DNA of 64,000 bases from Shimia isoporae (lineage in GTDB: Bacteria; Pseudomonadota; Alphaproteobacteria; Rhodobacterales; Rhodobacteraceae). Below are positions 33,612 to 42,462 of the stretch, one piece after another. The position numbers and the translations under genes were made by a program. The stretch's first letter is position 1. Every line of letters begins with the position of its first letter. The notes below the pieces were generated by a model that worked only from the letters and a program-made list of their open reading frames with translations, had not been told where the DNA came from and searched no databases. The stretch lies in NCBI RefSeq assembly GCF_004346865.1, contig NZ_SMGR01000001.1, forward strand, positions 1-64,000, in the 5' to 3' direction.

Positions 33612-34463
33612 TTAGTCCAGCGGAATTTTCATCCCGTCGGTGCCAATAAAGAGGGGACCAGCCCATGTTCTGGCGGTTTCTTCCTGCCAGTGGGCGTCAG
33701 TGAAATCAGGATCGTCGCAGGGGACGAGGTGATTGAGGGCAAGGCGTTTGACGCCAGCCTCGGTGGCGATGCGGCCGGCCTCGGCTGCAGGCGTGTGGGA
33801 GCGTTCCAAATGGATGCGCAGACGGTCGTCGCCGTTGCCGACACGTTTGCAGAGCGCGTCGATGCCAGCGGACAACATGGCTTCATGCACCAGAAGGTCG
33901 GCGTTATGGGAAAAGTCGACCATTTCGGGGATCGGGGCGGTGTCACCGGAGAGGACAACGGTTTGGCTTGCGCCTTCAAAGCGCAGGGCAAAGCTGTCTT
34001 CTATTGGTGGGTGGGCATTGCGGATGGCGGTCAACTTGAGGCCCCCCAATGCGGTTTCGCCGTCCTGAAGCACATGCACGTCCAGCAATGGCTCCAGCGG
34101 CGGGCGTCCTTCGTCACGCAGGCGCAGTTCTACGTCAAAGGACATGGCATTGAGAAACCCGTGCCAGTAATGCGCCAGTCCGGTGGGGCCGTAGATCGGG
34201 ATCGTGCGCGCAAGGCCTGCCGTCCATGCCGTGTGCAGGAGCGGGCCGAGTTCCAGATAATGATCGGAATGGAGGTGTGTGATTATGATGGCATCCAAAT
34301 CGGTCAGGGCAACACCTGCATCACACAAACCCCGCGCAACTCCGAGGCCGGCATCCACCAGAACCGTCATTCCATCCATCTGAACAAGGATCGACGTGGG
34401 CATGCGTGTGCCGGGCCGGATCGCCGGCCCGCCCTTGGTCCCCAAAAGCGTGACTGAATTCAT
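33612..34463 (-). CDS. MBL-fold metallo-hydrolase (RNase Z/arylsulfatase-like)
   Basis: 283 residues. The full metal motif THLHSDHYLELG is present at 62-73 (His63, His65, Asp67, His68), with SGDTAPI and HEAML further on. The fold resembles the Z-type phosphodiesterase or arylsulfatase branch. Function in the operon is unknown; a hydrolase for an aromatic ester or for an RNA cannot be told apart. It precedes fahA and is separated from hmgA by 101 bases holding a nested palindrome. Confidence 0.85.
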   Translation of the reverse strand: MNSVTLLGTKGGPAIRPGTRMPTSILVQMDGMTVLVDAGLGVARGLCDAGVALTDLDAIIITHLHSDHYLELGPLLHTAWTAGLARTIPIYGPTGLAHYWHGFLNAMSFDVELRLRDEGRPPLEPLLDVHVLQDGETALGGLKLTAIRNAHPPIEDSFALRFEGASQTVVLSGDTAPIPEMVDFSHNADLLVHEAMLSAGIDALCKRVGNGDDRLRIHLERSHTPAAEAGRIATEAGVKRLALNHLVPCDDPDFTDAHWQEETARTWAGPLFIGTDGMKIPLD

Positions 34464-34487
34464 GCGCGTTTCCTCCCTGTCGCGACC

Positions 34488-34522
34488 CCGTCACTTTCCT
34501 TTTGCAGGAAATATAATGACGG
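34488..34522. promoter_or_regulatory. nested palindrome between hmgA and the MBL gene
   Basis: CCGTCA (34488-34493) and TGACGG (34517-34522) flank an inner dyad TTTCC (34495-34499) / GGAAA (34507-34511). It may be a protein operator for an internal promoter, or an RNA hairpin in the operon messenger. No protein was assigned to it. Confidence 0.4.
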
Positions 34523-34564
34523 AGTCACGAGCTTTGACTGGCACAGGGTCAGGTGCCCCCTAGG

Positions 34565-35920
34565 TCACTTCTTGCCTGGGGTGCCGTCGAACTTCTTCTC
34601 CAGATCAGTCCAGCAATCGATATAGTCGTCCTGCAGAGGTGCTTCCTGACCCGCAAAGGCTGTCAGGTGCTGCGGAAAACGGGTCTCGAACATGAAGGAC
34701 ATGGTGTTGTCGAGTTTTTCCGCCTTCAGGTCTGCATTGGAGGCGCCTTCAAAGGCGTTTTTGTCCGGTCCATGCGGTAGCATCATGTTGTGCAGGCTCA
34801 TGCCGCCGGGAATGAAGCCTTTGGGTTTGGCGTCGTACTGGCCGTAAATGTTGCCCATCAGTTCGGACATGATGTTCTTGTGGTACCAAGGCGGGCGGAA
34901 TGTGTCCTCTGCCACCATCCAACGTTCGCGGAAAAGCACGAAGTCGATATTGGCCGTTCCGGGTTGACCGGAGGGGGCCGTGAGCACGGTGAAGATCGAC
35001 GGATCGGGGTGGTCGAACAGGATTGCACCCACGGGGCAATAGGTGCGCAGGTCGTATTTCACCGGGGCATAGTTCCCGTGCCATGCGACCACGTCCAGAG
35101 GGGATTGGTCGATGTTGGTGCGGTGAAATTGTCCGCACCATTTTACGGTCACGGTAGAAGGGACTTCGCGGTCCTCGAATGCGGCGACCGGCGCTTTGAA
35201 ATCGCGCGGGTTGGCCATACAGTTGGCACCAATTGGACCGCGACCGGGAAGCTCGAATTTCTGGCCGTAGTTTTCGCAGACAAAACCCCGCGCAGGGCCT
35301 TCGAGAACTTCAACGCGATAAAGAAGGCCGCGTGGCAGAATGGCGATTTCCTTGGGCTCCAGATCGATAATGCCCAGCTCTGTGGAGAAGCGCAAAACGC
35401 CTTCTTGAGGGACAACCAGAAGTTCGGAATCGGCGGAGAAAAAGTAGTCATCCTCCATGGACGTGTTCACGAGGTAGATGTGCGATGCCATGCCGACCTG
35501 AGTGTTCACGTCTCCTGCCGTGGTCATGGTGCGCATACCTGTGATCCAGGTCAGGGCTTCTTCGGTGTGAGGTACCGGATCCCAGCGGTACTGGCCAAGA
35601 GACGTGACATCTGGGTCCACATTTGGCGCGGATTTCCAGAGGGGCACATCGATTTTTTCGTAGCGGTGGCTGTGTTTGACCGAGGGACGGATGCGATAGC
35701 ACCACGTGCGTTCGACGCTTTCCGCGGTGAAGGCGGTTCCGGACAGTTGCTCGCCGTATAGGCCGTAGTTGCACTTCTGCGGGCTGTTCATGCCTTGTGG
35801 CAGAGCCCCTGGCAGAGCCTCGGTTTCGTAGTCGTTGCCAAAGCCGGGCATGTAGCCTTCGTGGGGGCCGGGAATGGACGGTGCCATTTGCATGCGGGTC
35901 GGGAGGGTGTGTTTGGTCAC
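34565..35920 (-). CDS. hmgA: homogentisate 1,2-dioxygenase
   Basis: 451 residues if started at the GTG 35920, which has GGAG six bases upstream; an in-frame ATG at 35932 has a weaker site. The iron ligands appear as [16 protein letters not shown] (His and Glu six residues apart) and LPHGPD (His). It cleaves the ring of homogentisate with oxygen to maleylacetoacetate. It leads the operon, divergent from the MarR gene at 35997. The open frame continues to 36016, overlapping that gene, and is unlikely to be translated. Confidence 0.95.
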   Translation of the reverse strand: MTKHTLPTRMQMAPSIPGPHEGYMPGFGNDYETEALPGALPQGMNSPQKCNYGLYGEQLSGTAFTAESVERTWCYRIRPSVKHSHRYEKIDVPLWKSAPNVDPDVTSLGQYRWDPVPHTEEALTWITGMRTMTTAGDVNTQVGMASHIYLVNTSMEDDYFFSADSELLVVPQEGVLRFSTELGIIDLEPKEIAILPRGLLYRVEVLEGPARGFVCENYGQKFELPGRGPIGANCMANPRDFKAPVAAFEDREVPSTVTVKWCGQFHRTNIDQSPLDVVAWHGNYAPVKYDLRTYCPVGAILFDHPDPSIFTVLTAPSGQPGTANIDFVLFRERWMVAEDTFRPPWYHKNIMSELMGNIYGQYDAKPKGFIPGGMSLHNMMLPHGPDKNAFEGASNADLKAEKLDNTMSFMFETRFPQHLTAFAGQEAPLQDDYIDCWTDLEKKFDGTPGKK

Positions 35921-35955
35921 TTTTGTCTCCATCTCGAATTTGGTTGCATCGGTAA

Positions 35956-35973
35956 TAGTTGATTTTGTAACTA
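35956..35973. promoter_or_regulatory. candidate MarR operator between hmgA and the MarR gene
   Basis: TAGTT (35956-35960) and AACTA (35969-35973) form a perfect 5-base inverted repeat with 8 bases between. It lies in the 76-base divergent intergenic region, the expected site for a MarR protein controlling both promoters. Confidence 0.5.
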
Positions 35974-35996
35974 ACAAGCGGGAGGCGCGAGAAATC

Positions 35997-36491
35997 ATGA
36001 CGAAAACTGCCCACACCGAGGGGTTCGACCTGCTCGGTTTCCTGCCTTATCTGCTGAATCAGGCCGCCGAGGAAAGCAGCCTTGCGTTCCAGAAGATTTA
36101 CAAAGACCGGTATGGCCTTTTGCGGACAGAATGGCGGGTGTTGTTTCACCTGGGGATGTTCGGGGAAATGACAGCTACGGAGATAGGGACCCGTGCAAAA
36201 ATCCATAAAACCAAGATCAGCCGCGCTGTGTATCGACTTGCCCAGCGGCGGTACCTGAAACGCGTTCCAAGCGAAACGGACCGGCGGGTGGAGTGGCTTG
36301 TTCTGACCGCTGCTGGAGAGACTGTCTATCGCGATCTGCGCGATACGGCCGAGCGATATGAGGCAAGTCTTTTGGATGGGTTTTCTGCTGAAGACGTCGC
36401 ACAATTGAAACGCACTTTGGCGCGGTTGGGCGGGGTGCCCGATTCGGGCGAAACGCCTGTTTCCCAGGCATTGCGGGATGGCGAACCCTAA
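35997..36491 (+). CDS. MarR-family transcriptional regulator
   Basis: 164 residues from the ATG at 35997, with GGGAGG upstream. Winged-helix core: [26 protein letters not shown], recognition helix [20 protein letters not shown], wing [16 protein letters not shown]. It is divergent from hmgA and probably represses the homogentisate operon, released by an aromatic acid; this follows from position and family, not from data. The frame is open to 35874 inside the hmgA region but not used. Confidence 0.88.
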   Translation: MTKTAHTEGFDLLGFLPYLLNQAAEESSLAFQKIYKDRYGLLRTEWRVLFHLGMFGEMTATEIGTRAKIHKTKISRAVYRLAQRRYLKRVPSETDRRVEWLVLTAAGETVYRDLRDTAERYEASLLDGFSAEDVAQLKRTLARLGGVPDSGETPVSQALRDGEP

Positions 36492-36633
36492 CAAAAAGGA
36501 AGTTTGGCGGGGATTGTTTTCCGAGCGGAGACAATCACTCTGCTTTGCGGCGAAAATGTGGCGTTGCTCTTGCCTGTCCCCCGTCTGTCGTGGCATTTTG
36601 GCGCAAAGTTTAGTTTTTCCCGGGAGAGGGATT

Positions 36634-36909
36634 ATGGGTTTTAAAACGACAGCCAAGTTGGCTCTGATTACCGCAAGCACAACGTTGATGACTGCGACTT
36701 CCGCTTTGGCGCAAGATTCCGGTAGCCGTAGTGGTTGGTGGTGGCGCTGGTTCGAGCGTTGGGGCGGTGGTAGCACCGGCGGTAGCACGGGCGGCTCCAA
36801 TGCCGTTCCGGAAATCGATGCGGGCGCTGGCCTGCTGGCGTTGGCTGCCGTTCTGGCAACGCTTGCGCTGGTATGGGAACTTCGTCGTCGCCGCAAAAAA
36901 GCGGATTGA
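36634..36909 (+). CDS. VPEID-CTERM sorting-domain protein
   Basis: 91 residues from the ATG at 36634, with GGGAGAGGG upstream. Signal peptide 1-26 (ends ALA). A short Trp/Ser/Gly-rich mature part (SGWWWRWFERWGGG with GGSTGGSTGG) follows. The C-terminal sorting signal is VPEID at 58-62, a membrane helix GLLALAAVLATLALVW and a basic tail RRRRKKAD. This is the VPEID-CTERM signal, read by a dedicated exosortase. The next gene, convergent with an 8-base gap, is that exosortase. It is probably processed and anchored or released at the cell surface; its function is unknown. Confidence 0.92.
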   Translation: MGFKTTAKLALITASTTLMTATSALAQDSGSRSGWWWRWFERWGGGSTGGSTGGSNAVPEIDAGAGLLALAAVLATLALVWELRRRRKKAD

Positions 36910-36917
36910 ATCGGTTC

Positions 36918-38495
36918 CTAGATCAATGCCCAATTGGCGGTGATCAGCGCATATAAAGCAATCAAAGCGTTCGCGGCCCCATGGGCCGCGATTGCATTTG
37001 CGAGACCCTGTTTATGCATAGCGAGCCAGCCGAAGGCGAGGCCTGCCAACATCCCGGCAACGTAGCGCTCGTGCAGGAGTCCAAAAAGCAAGTTCGGCAA
37101 AAGCAGCGCCAGCACAGTCCAGATCATGCCGCCGCGCAACAATCGGTTTTGCAAATACCCGCGGAAGAACAACTCTTCGATCACGGGAACAAGCGCGATG
37201 GTGCCAATGAGACGGAACATAATCCAGACGGCCGAAGGTTGCTCGCCTTGGCTGATCGCGACAGGCGCCGTAACCAGCCAGAGTGCTCCAACAGCCAGTC
37301 CGACCAGGACTGACTTTGCCTCAGGGCGCTGAAGCAGCCGCAGCAGAGCGGGGCGGAAGTACAATAAGGCGCAGGCCATCGCCACAGCGCGGTAGGGGTA
37401 AGCATCGGATGGCGTCGGCCAGAAGGCCGACGCAACGACGCCCGAAAGCATCATCACAATAAACGGCACGATAAGTGCCGCGAGGCTTTCCTCGGCAAAT
37501 CGTGTCTGCGGATCAGGGGCGCGGGGAGACCGGTGTAGCCATGACCAGCGGTGCGCAACAGCGACAACAGCGAGGGCAACGGCAGTAAACATGAGCCAGC
37601 CTGCATAGGAGTGGAACCCGTTCAATGCATGTTCAGGCGAGACTTCGGCCCCAATGATGATCAGGATCGCGATGCGCAGGATATTAAAGAACCAGCTGCA
37701 AAGCACGGCCAGCGGGAAAAGCACCAGCCAGAAGCGGCGCATATGCAGATCATCTTTCATAAGCATGGCGTATAGCGCCATGAAGATCGTGATCAGCGCG
37801 ATACCTTCTACACCAGAGCACTGAGCGGCAATTTGAACGAAGAACTCGTCGTAACCGATGACATAGGTGGCCGGATCGACACCAACCTCGAATCCAAGTG
37901 CAACAAGCACGAGAAAAACCAGAAAGAACGTCAGACTGGACAGGTTGGAGAGGTTCCAGAGTGGTCGGATCAAGTCGGCAAGGTCCGGCACAACGCAGGC
38001 GCCGAGAATAGCGATTGGCAGAAAATACCCTTCCGACCGTAGCCAGCGCCACCACTTGTTTGCAGGCGTTATCCAGAACAGCGCCCCCATGGCCGCAAAG
38101 GCTCCGCCAAGCGACATGATGAGAAGCGTCGGCAGGAACTCCTGCGAGATTTCCGCCGCACCGAACAAAGGGAGCGGCAGAAAAATCATAAGGACGCCTA
38201 GAGTATGAAGCGCTAGCCAAATGCTTTGGCCCGGCGTGTATTTCGCGCTGTCTCGCAGCGCTTGATAGGCGCGCGGTCGCAGCCAGAAACACAAAGCCAG
38301 CACCGTGATCACTGCAAGACCGCGGGCGGTCATGGAACGCAACGCACGGCAGGCGAATTCAATCTCGGTCTGGCGGCATTCGATAGAGGCCATGACCTGA
38401 TAAGTAATGATCACCGCGAAAAGCTCGGCGACAGCAAGACCCGCCATTACAGTCAGGCGATTGCGCCTCGTGTTTATGGCCGTGGGCGCGGTCAC
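36918..38495 (-). CDS. xrtE: exosortase E/CPBP-protease fusion (VPEID-CTERM system)
   Basis: 525 residues with about 14 membrane helices, starting at GTG 38495. The exosortase half keeps the Cys226 (AQCSGVEG), Arg274 (NILRIAIL) and His295 (FHSYAGW) triad. The C-terminal half is a CPBP/CAAX-type protease with E440-E441-x3-R445 (EELFFRGYL), His475 (GLLHERY) and His505 (AHGAANA). It should cut the VPEID-CTERM signal of the neighbour protein and perhaps process it further. It lies 7 bases after the mipZ stop, on the same strand, so they are likely co-transcribed. Confidence 0.92.
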   Translation of the reverse strand: MTAPTAINTRRNRLTVMAGLAVAELFAVIITYQVMASIECRQTEIEFACRALRSMTARGLAVITVLALCFWLRPRAYQALRDSAKYTPGQSIWLALHTLGVLMIFLPLPLFGAAEISQEFLPTLLIMSLGGAFAAMGALFWITPANKWWRWLRSEGYFLPIAILGACVVPDLADLIRPLWNLSNLSSLTFFLVFLVLVALGFEVGVDPATYVIGYDEFFVQIAAQCSGVEGIALITIFMALYAMLMKDDLHMRRFWLVLFPLAVLCSWFFNILRIAILIIIGAEVSPEHALNGFHSYAGWLMFTAVALAVVAVAHRWSWLHRSPRAPDPQTRFAEESLAALIVPFIVMMLSGVVASAFWPTPSDAYPYRAVAMACALLYFRPALLRLLQRPEAKSVLVGLAVGALWLVTAPVAISQGEQPSAVWIMFRLIGTIALVPVIEELFFRGYLQNRLLRGGMIWTVLALLLPNLLFGLLHERYVAGMLAGLAFGWLAMHKQGLANAIAAHGAANALIALYALITANWALI

Positions 38496-38502
38496 GGGGC
38501 GA

Positions 38503-39312
38503 TCAGAAATCGGCTGTGACGCCAGGCAGGTTGAGCGCCTTGATCAGTTCGCGCAATTCCTGACGCGCAGCAACGTTGGAAATGTTGAGCTGCTTCACAC
38601 CGATGTCGCGCAGATCCAGCAGAGTGATACCACGCGGGAAAAGTTCGCGGAAAATCACACGCTCGTTGAAGCCCGGAGCGACGCGGAAACCGATGCGTTT
38701 GGCCAGCTTGTCCAGCGCCTTGCCCATTTTCTCCTTGTTGACCATTTGCTGTGCGCCCATTCGGTTACGCATCACGATCCAATCGATGGGCTGCAGGCCT
38801 GCCTGTGCGCGAAGCTGTCGGGCGTTCCAGACCATCTCCGAGTAGACAGAGGGGCCGAGGATTTTGTCGGCATCGCCGTCAATGTGGGCCAGCAGGTCAA
38901 AATCGACAAAGCTGTCGTTGAGTGGCGTCACCAATGTGTCCGCCAGAGAATGGGCAACTTGAGACAGACGGGTATGCGACCCGGGGCAGTCGATCAGGAT
39001 GAAATCGCTGTCAGGCTCCAGCGTTGCCACAGCGGCCGAAAGCCGGTGGTCGTAAATGTTTTCGCCTGGTTGCAGCGAGGATGGATCTATTTCGGGGAGG
39101 TCGTGGTAATCCGGCGTTGGCAGTTCGAGACCATGCTCTTTGGCGTAGTTGCGCCGGTTCTCTACGTAGCGGCCGAAGCTCTTTTGGCGCAAGTCCAGGT
39201 CGAGCGCACCAACCTTGTGCCCCATGCGGGTGAGTGCGGTTGCGATGTGCATCGACAGCGTGGATTTGCCCGCGCCGCCTTTTTCGTTGCCGACCACAAT
39301 GATATGCGCCAT
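38503..39312 (-). CDS. mipZ: MipZ, division-plane positioning ATPase
   Basis: 269 residues, a MinD/ParA-type P-loop ATPase with the deviant Walker A NEKGGAGKST (9-18) including the signature Lys11, and LIDCPGS in the switch region. The insert with ALDLDLRQKSFGRYVENR is the MipZ type known in Caulobacter and relatives. It forms a gradient from the chromosome origin region and inhibits FtsZ assembly near the poles. Here it is followed in the same direction by xrtE, an unusual linkage. Confidence 0.93.
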   Translation of the reverse strand: MAHIIVVGNEKGGAGKSTLSMHIATALTRMGHKVGALDLDLRQKSFGRYVENRRNYAKEHGLELPTPDYHDLPEIDPSSLQPGENIYDHRLSAAVATLEPDSDFILIDCPGSHTRLSQVAHSLADTLVTPLNDSFVDFDLLAHIDGDADKILGPSVYSEMVWNARQLRAQAGLQPIDWIVMRNRMGAQQMVNKEKMGKALDKLAKRIGFRVAPGFNERVIFRELFPRGITLLDLRDIGVKQLNISNVAARQELRELIKALNLPGVTADF

Positions 39313-39429
39313 GCCCGTTGCCCTTGATCCGTTTAGTGCCGCCGCAGTTACGGCGGTCGTTGTTTGCTGTCCACTATATTTGGTGTTTATCCACAGGAAA
39401 AGTGGGCAGTTGTTGCCATGTTCAGGTGA

Positions 39430-39978
39430 CTATGCGTCGCGCCAGCGGCCACTCTCGATGTCGCCCAGCGACCAGTCCCCGATGCGTGCGCGGATCAGGC
39501 GTAGTGTGGGGTGCCCTACGGCGGCGGTCATGCGCCGAACCTGCCTGTTGCGACCCTCTCGAATGGTCAGTTCGATCCAGCTGTCGGGCACGGATTTACG
39601 TACGCGAATGGGTGGAGTGCGTGGCCAGAGACCTGCGGGTTCATCGATGCGTTTTGCTTGCGCCGGTTTTGTCGGACCATCCTTGAGAGTGACACCATTG
39701 CGCAAAGCCGCCAGCGCGGTTTCGTCCGGGATACCTTCGACCTGAACCCAGTAGGTTTTGGACATCTTGTGCCGGGGGTTGGAGATGCGGGCCTGTAGCT
39801 TGCCGTCGTCAGTGAGCACCAACAGACCCTCGCTGTCGCGGTCAAGGCGACCGGCGGGATAGACCTTGGGTACGTCGATGAATTCGGACAACGTGCGGCG
39901 CGTGGAACCTTCGGTGCCTTTATCAGTGAATTGCGACAAGACGTCGAAGGGTTTGTTGAAGAGTATCACGCGGGCCAT
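39430..39978 (-). CDS. rluE: 23S rRNA pseudouridine synthase, RluE family
   Basis: 182 residues. The catalytic Asp46 lies in [14 protein letters not shown] (43-56), and the conserved RLIRARIG block lies near the C terminus. There is no S4 domain, as expected for RluE/RsuA-type small enzymes. It isomerises one uridine of 23S rRNA. It is divergent from the trans-sulfuration gene at 40065. Confidence 0.93.
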   Translation of the reverse strand: MARVILFNKPFDVLSQFTDKGTEGSTRRTLSEFIDVPKVYPAGRLDRDSEGLLVLTDDGKLQARISNPRHKMSKTYWVQVEGIPDETALAALRNGVTLKDGPTKPAQAKRIDEPAGLWPRTPPIRVRKSVPDSWIELTIREGRNRQVRRMTAAVGHPTLRLIRARIGDWSLGDIESGRWRDA

Positions 39979-40064
39979 GACGAGGTGTTACACGGGCATA
40001 CGGTGGGGTTGCAAGTTTGGTTTGGCTGGGATCATTTATGCGCCAAGAGCGAGAGGGAAAGATC

Positions 40065-41207
40065 ATGGAAATCAAGGATATGCGGCCGGAAACCCTGTTG
40101 GCGCAAGCAGGCGGGGCGATCGACGAGCAAAGCGGTGGAGTGGTGCCACCGATTCAACCTGCCACGACCTATGTGCGGGATGAATACTATAACCCTCTGA
40201 ATCCAAACAACGTTTACGCGCGGCCTCACAATGACGTCGTGCGTCAGGCCGAGACCGTTCTCGCGCAGCTCGAAGGCGGTGTTGCCGCGTTGTTGTTTCC
40301 CTCCGGTATGGCGGCAATCGCCGCGCTTTTCCGAACTGTTCCAAGTGGCGGGCGGGTTGTGATCCAGTCCGGTATTTACTGGAACACGACCAAGTGGGTT
40401 CGCGAATTTTGCGAGCGTCGGCAAATTGTTGTTGATGAAGTGGATGCCAGCGATGCGGCGGCATTGGAGGCGGTCTGTTCCAAGGGACCGGCCAATATTG
40501 TCTGGGTCGAAACACCGAGCAATCCATGGCTCAAGATCACAGATGTTGGCGCAGCGAAGAAGGCTGCGGAAAGCTGTGGCGCCCTATTGGCCGTAGACAG
40601 CACGGCAGCCTCTCCGGTTTTGACCAACCCGTTGAAACTTGGTGCAGATATCGTGATGCATTCCACCACCAAAGTGATCAACGGGCACTCGGATGTGCTT
40701 GGTGGCGTTTTGATTTGCAAGGAAGTTTCGCCGGTCTGGGAAGAGATCGAAACCGACCGCGGCAGTGCGGGCGCGGTGATGGGGCCGTTTGAGGCGTGGC
40801 TCTTGCTGCGTGGTATGCGCACCATGGCGATCAGAGTCGAGAGAATGGTGGATAACGCCATGCAAATCGCAAACTATTTGAGCGATCATCCGAAGGTGGA
40901 AACTGTTCTTTATCCCGGGGTACCAAGCCATGAGGGACACGCCCTCGCACGGACGCAGATGCCGGGCGGATTTGGTTTCCTGATGTCTTTTTTGGTCAAA
41001 GGCGATCGCGAAACGGCGCTGAAAGTGGCTGGACGCCTGAAGCTGTTTCATCGGGCGACTTCCTTGGGTGGCGTGGAAAGTCTGGTCGAACATCGCCACA
41101 CGATTGAGCCGCACACAGGCATTCCGGAAACTTTGCTGCGAATCTCTGTTGGAGCAGAACATGCGGATGATCTGATTGCGGATCTGGGGCAAGCGCTGGG
41201 CCAATAA
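40065..41207 (+). CDS. PLP-dependent trans-sulfuration enzyme (cystathionine gamma-synthase/beta-lyase family)
   Basis: 380 residues from the ATG at 40065, with GAGAGGGAAA upstream. The PLP-binding Lys203 lies in HSTTKVINGH, with Asp178 (AVDST) and the conserved SGMAAI. It belongs to the Cys/Met metabolism PLP family; CSH synthase, beta-lyase and methionine gamma-lyase activities cannot be told apart from sequence alone. It is monocistronic. An open frame runs back to 40017 and is not used. Confidence 0.9.
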   Translation: MEIKDMRPETLLAQAGGAIDEQSGGVVPPIQPATTYVRDEYYNPLNPNNVYARPHNDVVRQAETVLAQLEGGVAALLFPSGMAAIAALFRTVPSGGRVVIQSGIYWNTTKWVREFCERRQIVVDEVDASDAAALEAVCSKGPANIVWVETPSNPWLKITDVGAAKKAAESCGALLAVDSTAASPVLTNPLKLGADIVMHSTTKVINGHSDVLGGVLICKEVSPVWEEIETDRGSAGAVMGPFEAWLLLRGMRTMAIRVERMVDNAMQIANYLSDHPKVETVLYPGVPSHEGHALARTQMPGGFGFLMSFLVKGDRETALKVAGRLKLFHRATSLGGVESLVEHRHTIEPHTGIPETLLRISVGAEHADDLIADLGQALGQ

Positions 41208-41213
41208 CACTTG

Positions 41214-41246
41214 TCTGCAAAGCGTCGGTATTACGTCGGCAAAGCG
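41214..41246. repeat. 11-bp periodic repeat, copy 2
   Basis: Three exact 11-base units: TCTGCAAAGCG (41214-41224), TCGGTATTACG (41225-41235), TCGGCAAAGCG (41236-41246). A fourth, degenerate unit TCAGCCCCGTT runs into the next hairpin. It begins six bases after the stop of the trans-sulfuration gene. Confidence 0.75.
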
Positions 41247-41247
41247 T

Positions 41248-41268
41248 CAGCCCCGTTCTGCGGGGCTG
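41248..41268 (+). terminator. hairpin after the trans-sulfuration gene
   Basis: CAGCCCCG (41248-41255) pairs with CGGGGCTG (41261-41268) around TTCTG. No T-tract follows, so it is a weak terminator at best; its left arm coincides with the fourth repeat unit. Confidence 0.4.
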
Positions 41269-41363
41269 CTCTTGGGTCTGCACATAAATTGTTAAGGCAT
41301 TTCGGCAAAACATAGCGCTGCTTAACCATTACCTACACTCTGCGCAGCTCCGGACCCGAAATC

Positions 41364-41846
41364 TTGAAGAAACGCATCACCAATCCTGCAATGGTCACTC
41401 CGGCCTACGAAGATCGCGGGCTGTTCAAAAAGCCCCCGACGGAATTGACCGTGAACCTGATTCCCAAGTTCGGTAAGAACTCCCGTCAGGACATCATCAT
41501 CAAAGGGCTTGTGGCAAACGGGGTCGAGGTTGATGTGATCTTTGCCGGGCGCAGAAAGAAAAATGCCGTCGAGTTGGTCACGCTGCTGCGTCACATGTGG
41601 GAGAATGCCACCATTTATGGACCGAAAGGCGCAAGGGCCCCCAAACGCAGGGATGTCCGTCTTCCGACCAGGGTTCAGGGATCATGGCGCACGCGCATCG
41701 TTGAAGACGACGAAGAATGGTATGAGCGCGAGTACCAGCTTTTGGTCGCGCGCTGGGCGTTCAAATCCGAGGATGGCGAGTTCCATAGTTATGGGGAGCC
41801 GCCGTTTCCCGAGCAGAGTTTGGCAAAGGTGTCCGGCGAGGGTTGA
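41364..41846 (+). CDS. hypothetical protein, about 160 aa
   Basis: 160 residues from a TTG at 41364, or 151 from the ATG at codon 10 (MVTPAYEDRG); neither has a strong binding site, so the start is uncertain. The body is rich in Lys/Arg and Glu (GKNSRQDIIIKG, RRKKNAVELVTLL, DDEEWYEREYQLLVARWAF). I do not recognise the family. It is a soluble protein without signal peptide. It sits between two unrelated plus-strand genes. Confidence 0.55.
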   Translation: MKKRITNPAMVTPAYEDRGLFKKPPTELTVNLIPKFGKNSRQDIIIKGLVANGVEVDVIFAGRRKKNAVELVTLLRHMWENATIYGPKGARAPKRRDVRLPTRVQGSWRTRIVEDDEEWYEREYQLLVARWAFKSEDGEFHSYGEPPFPEQSLAKVSGEG

Positions 41847-41902
41847 ACCGGTTGCGTCATGTCGGCTCTATGTAGGCATCCAAGTCTCTAGCGGAGCCGA
41901 CC

Positions 41903-42325
41903 ATGAAACTCGAATTCCACCACATCAATTTCGTGTCCCGAGATGTGGACCGGCTGCATGATTTTTACACCAGGGTTCTTGGGCTCGATGATATCGCCCA
42001 AGCCGAGTTTCCGCGGACCGAGGCGGATTCCGGAAAAGGTTATGATGGCAAGATCCGCTTTGCCACGGACGGGGACATGCAGATGCATCTGGCGGAGCGG
42101 CGGCTGGATGTGGCGTTTGTAAACGGGCAGGTGATCAATCCGGTGGATCGGGGTCACATTGCGTTTCGCACCGATGATCTGGCGGCGTTCCTGAAGGTGC
42201 TGGAAGAAAACAATGTGCCGTATTCAGACTATGGAACCGCGTTTGCCAAAGAGTGGCATCAGGTGTTTTTTCACGATCCCGAAGGCAATGTGATCGAAGT
42301 GCACCAACAGGTGGCCGGCACCTGA
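41903..42325 (+). CDS. VOC (glyoxalase/dioxygenase fold) protein
   Basis: 140 residues with two beta-alpha-beta-beta-beta modules. The metal-binding positions of the VOC superfamily are visible: His near the N terminus (FHHINF), Glu/Gln in the middle, His in GHIAFRTDD and Glu at the end (EGNVIEVHQ). It could be a glyoxalase, a thiol transferase or a resistance protein; the substrate is unknown. It starts 56 bases after the previous gene. Confidence 0.88.
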   Translation: MKLEFHHINFVSRDVDRLHDFYTRVLGLDDIAQAEFPRTEADSGKGYDGKIRFATDGDMQMHLAERRLDVAFVNGQVINPVDRGHIAFRTDDLAAFLKVLEENNVPYSDYGTAFAKEWHQVFFHDPEGNVIEVHQQVAGT

Positions 42326-42407
42326 ATTCGTGTTCATTCGTTGCCATGAGTTCATTTGACATTGGCAATAGGACACGTGATGGTTGCGCGGAAACGAAAG
42401 TATTTTT

Positions 42408-42442
42408 CCGCCGTATTTCGGCGGTAGCGAATTGATTTTTTT
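42408..42442 (+). terminator. hairpin and T-run between the VOC and dimethylformamidase-like genes
   Basis: CCGCCG (42408-42413) pairs with CGGCGG (42419-42424); TTTTTTT follows at 42436-42442 after a 10-base gap. It may end the VOC transcript, but the gap lowers confidence. Confidence 0.4.
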
Positions 42443-42462
42443 AAGAATTATTTGGAGAACTC

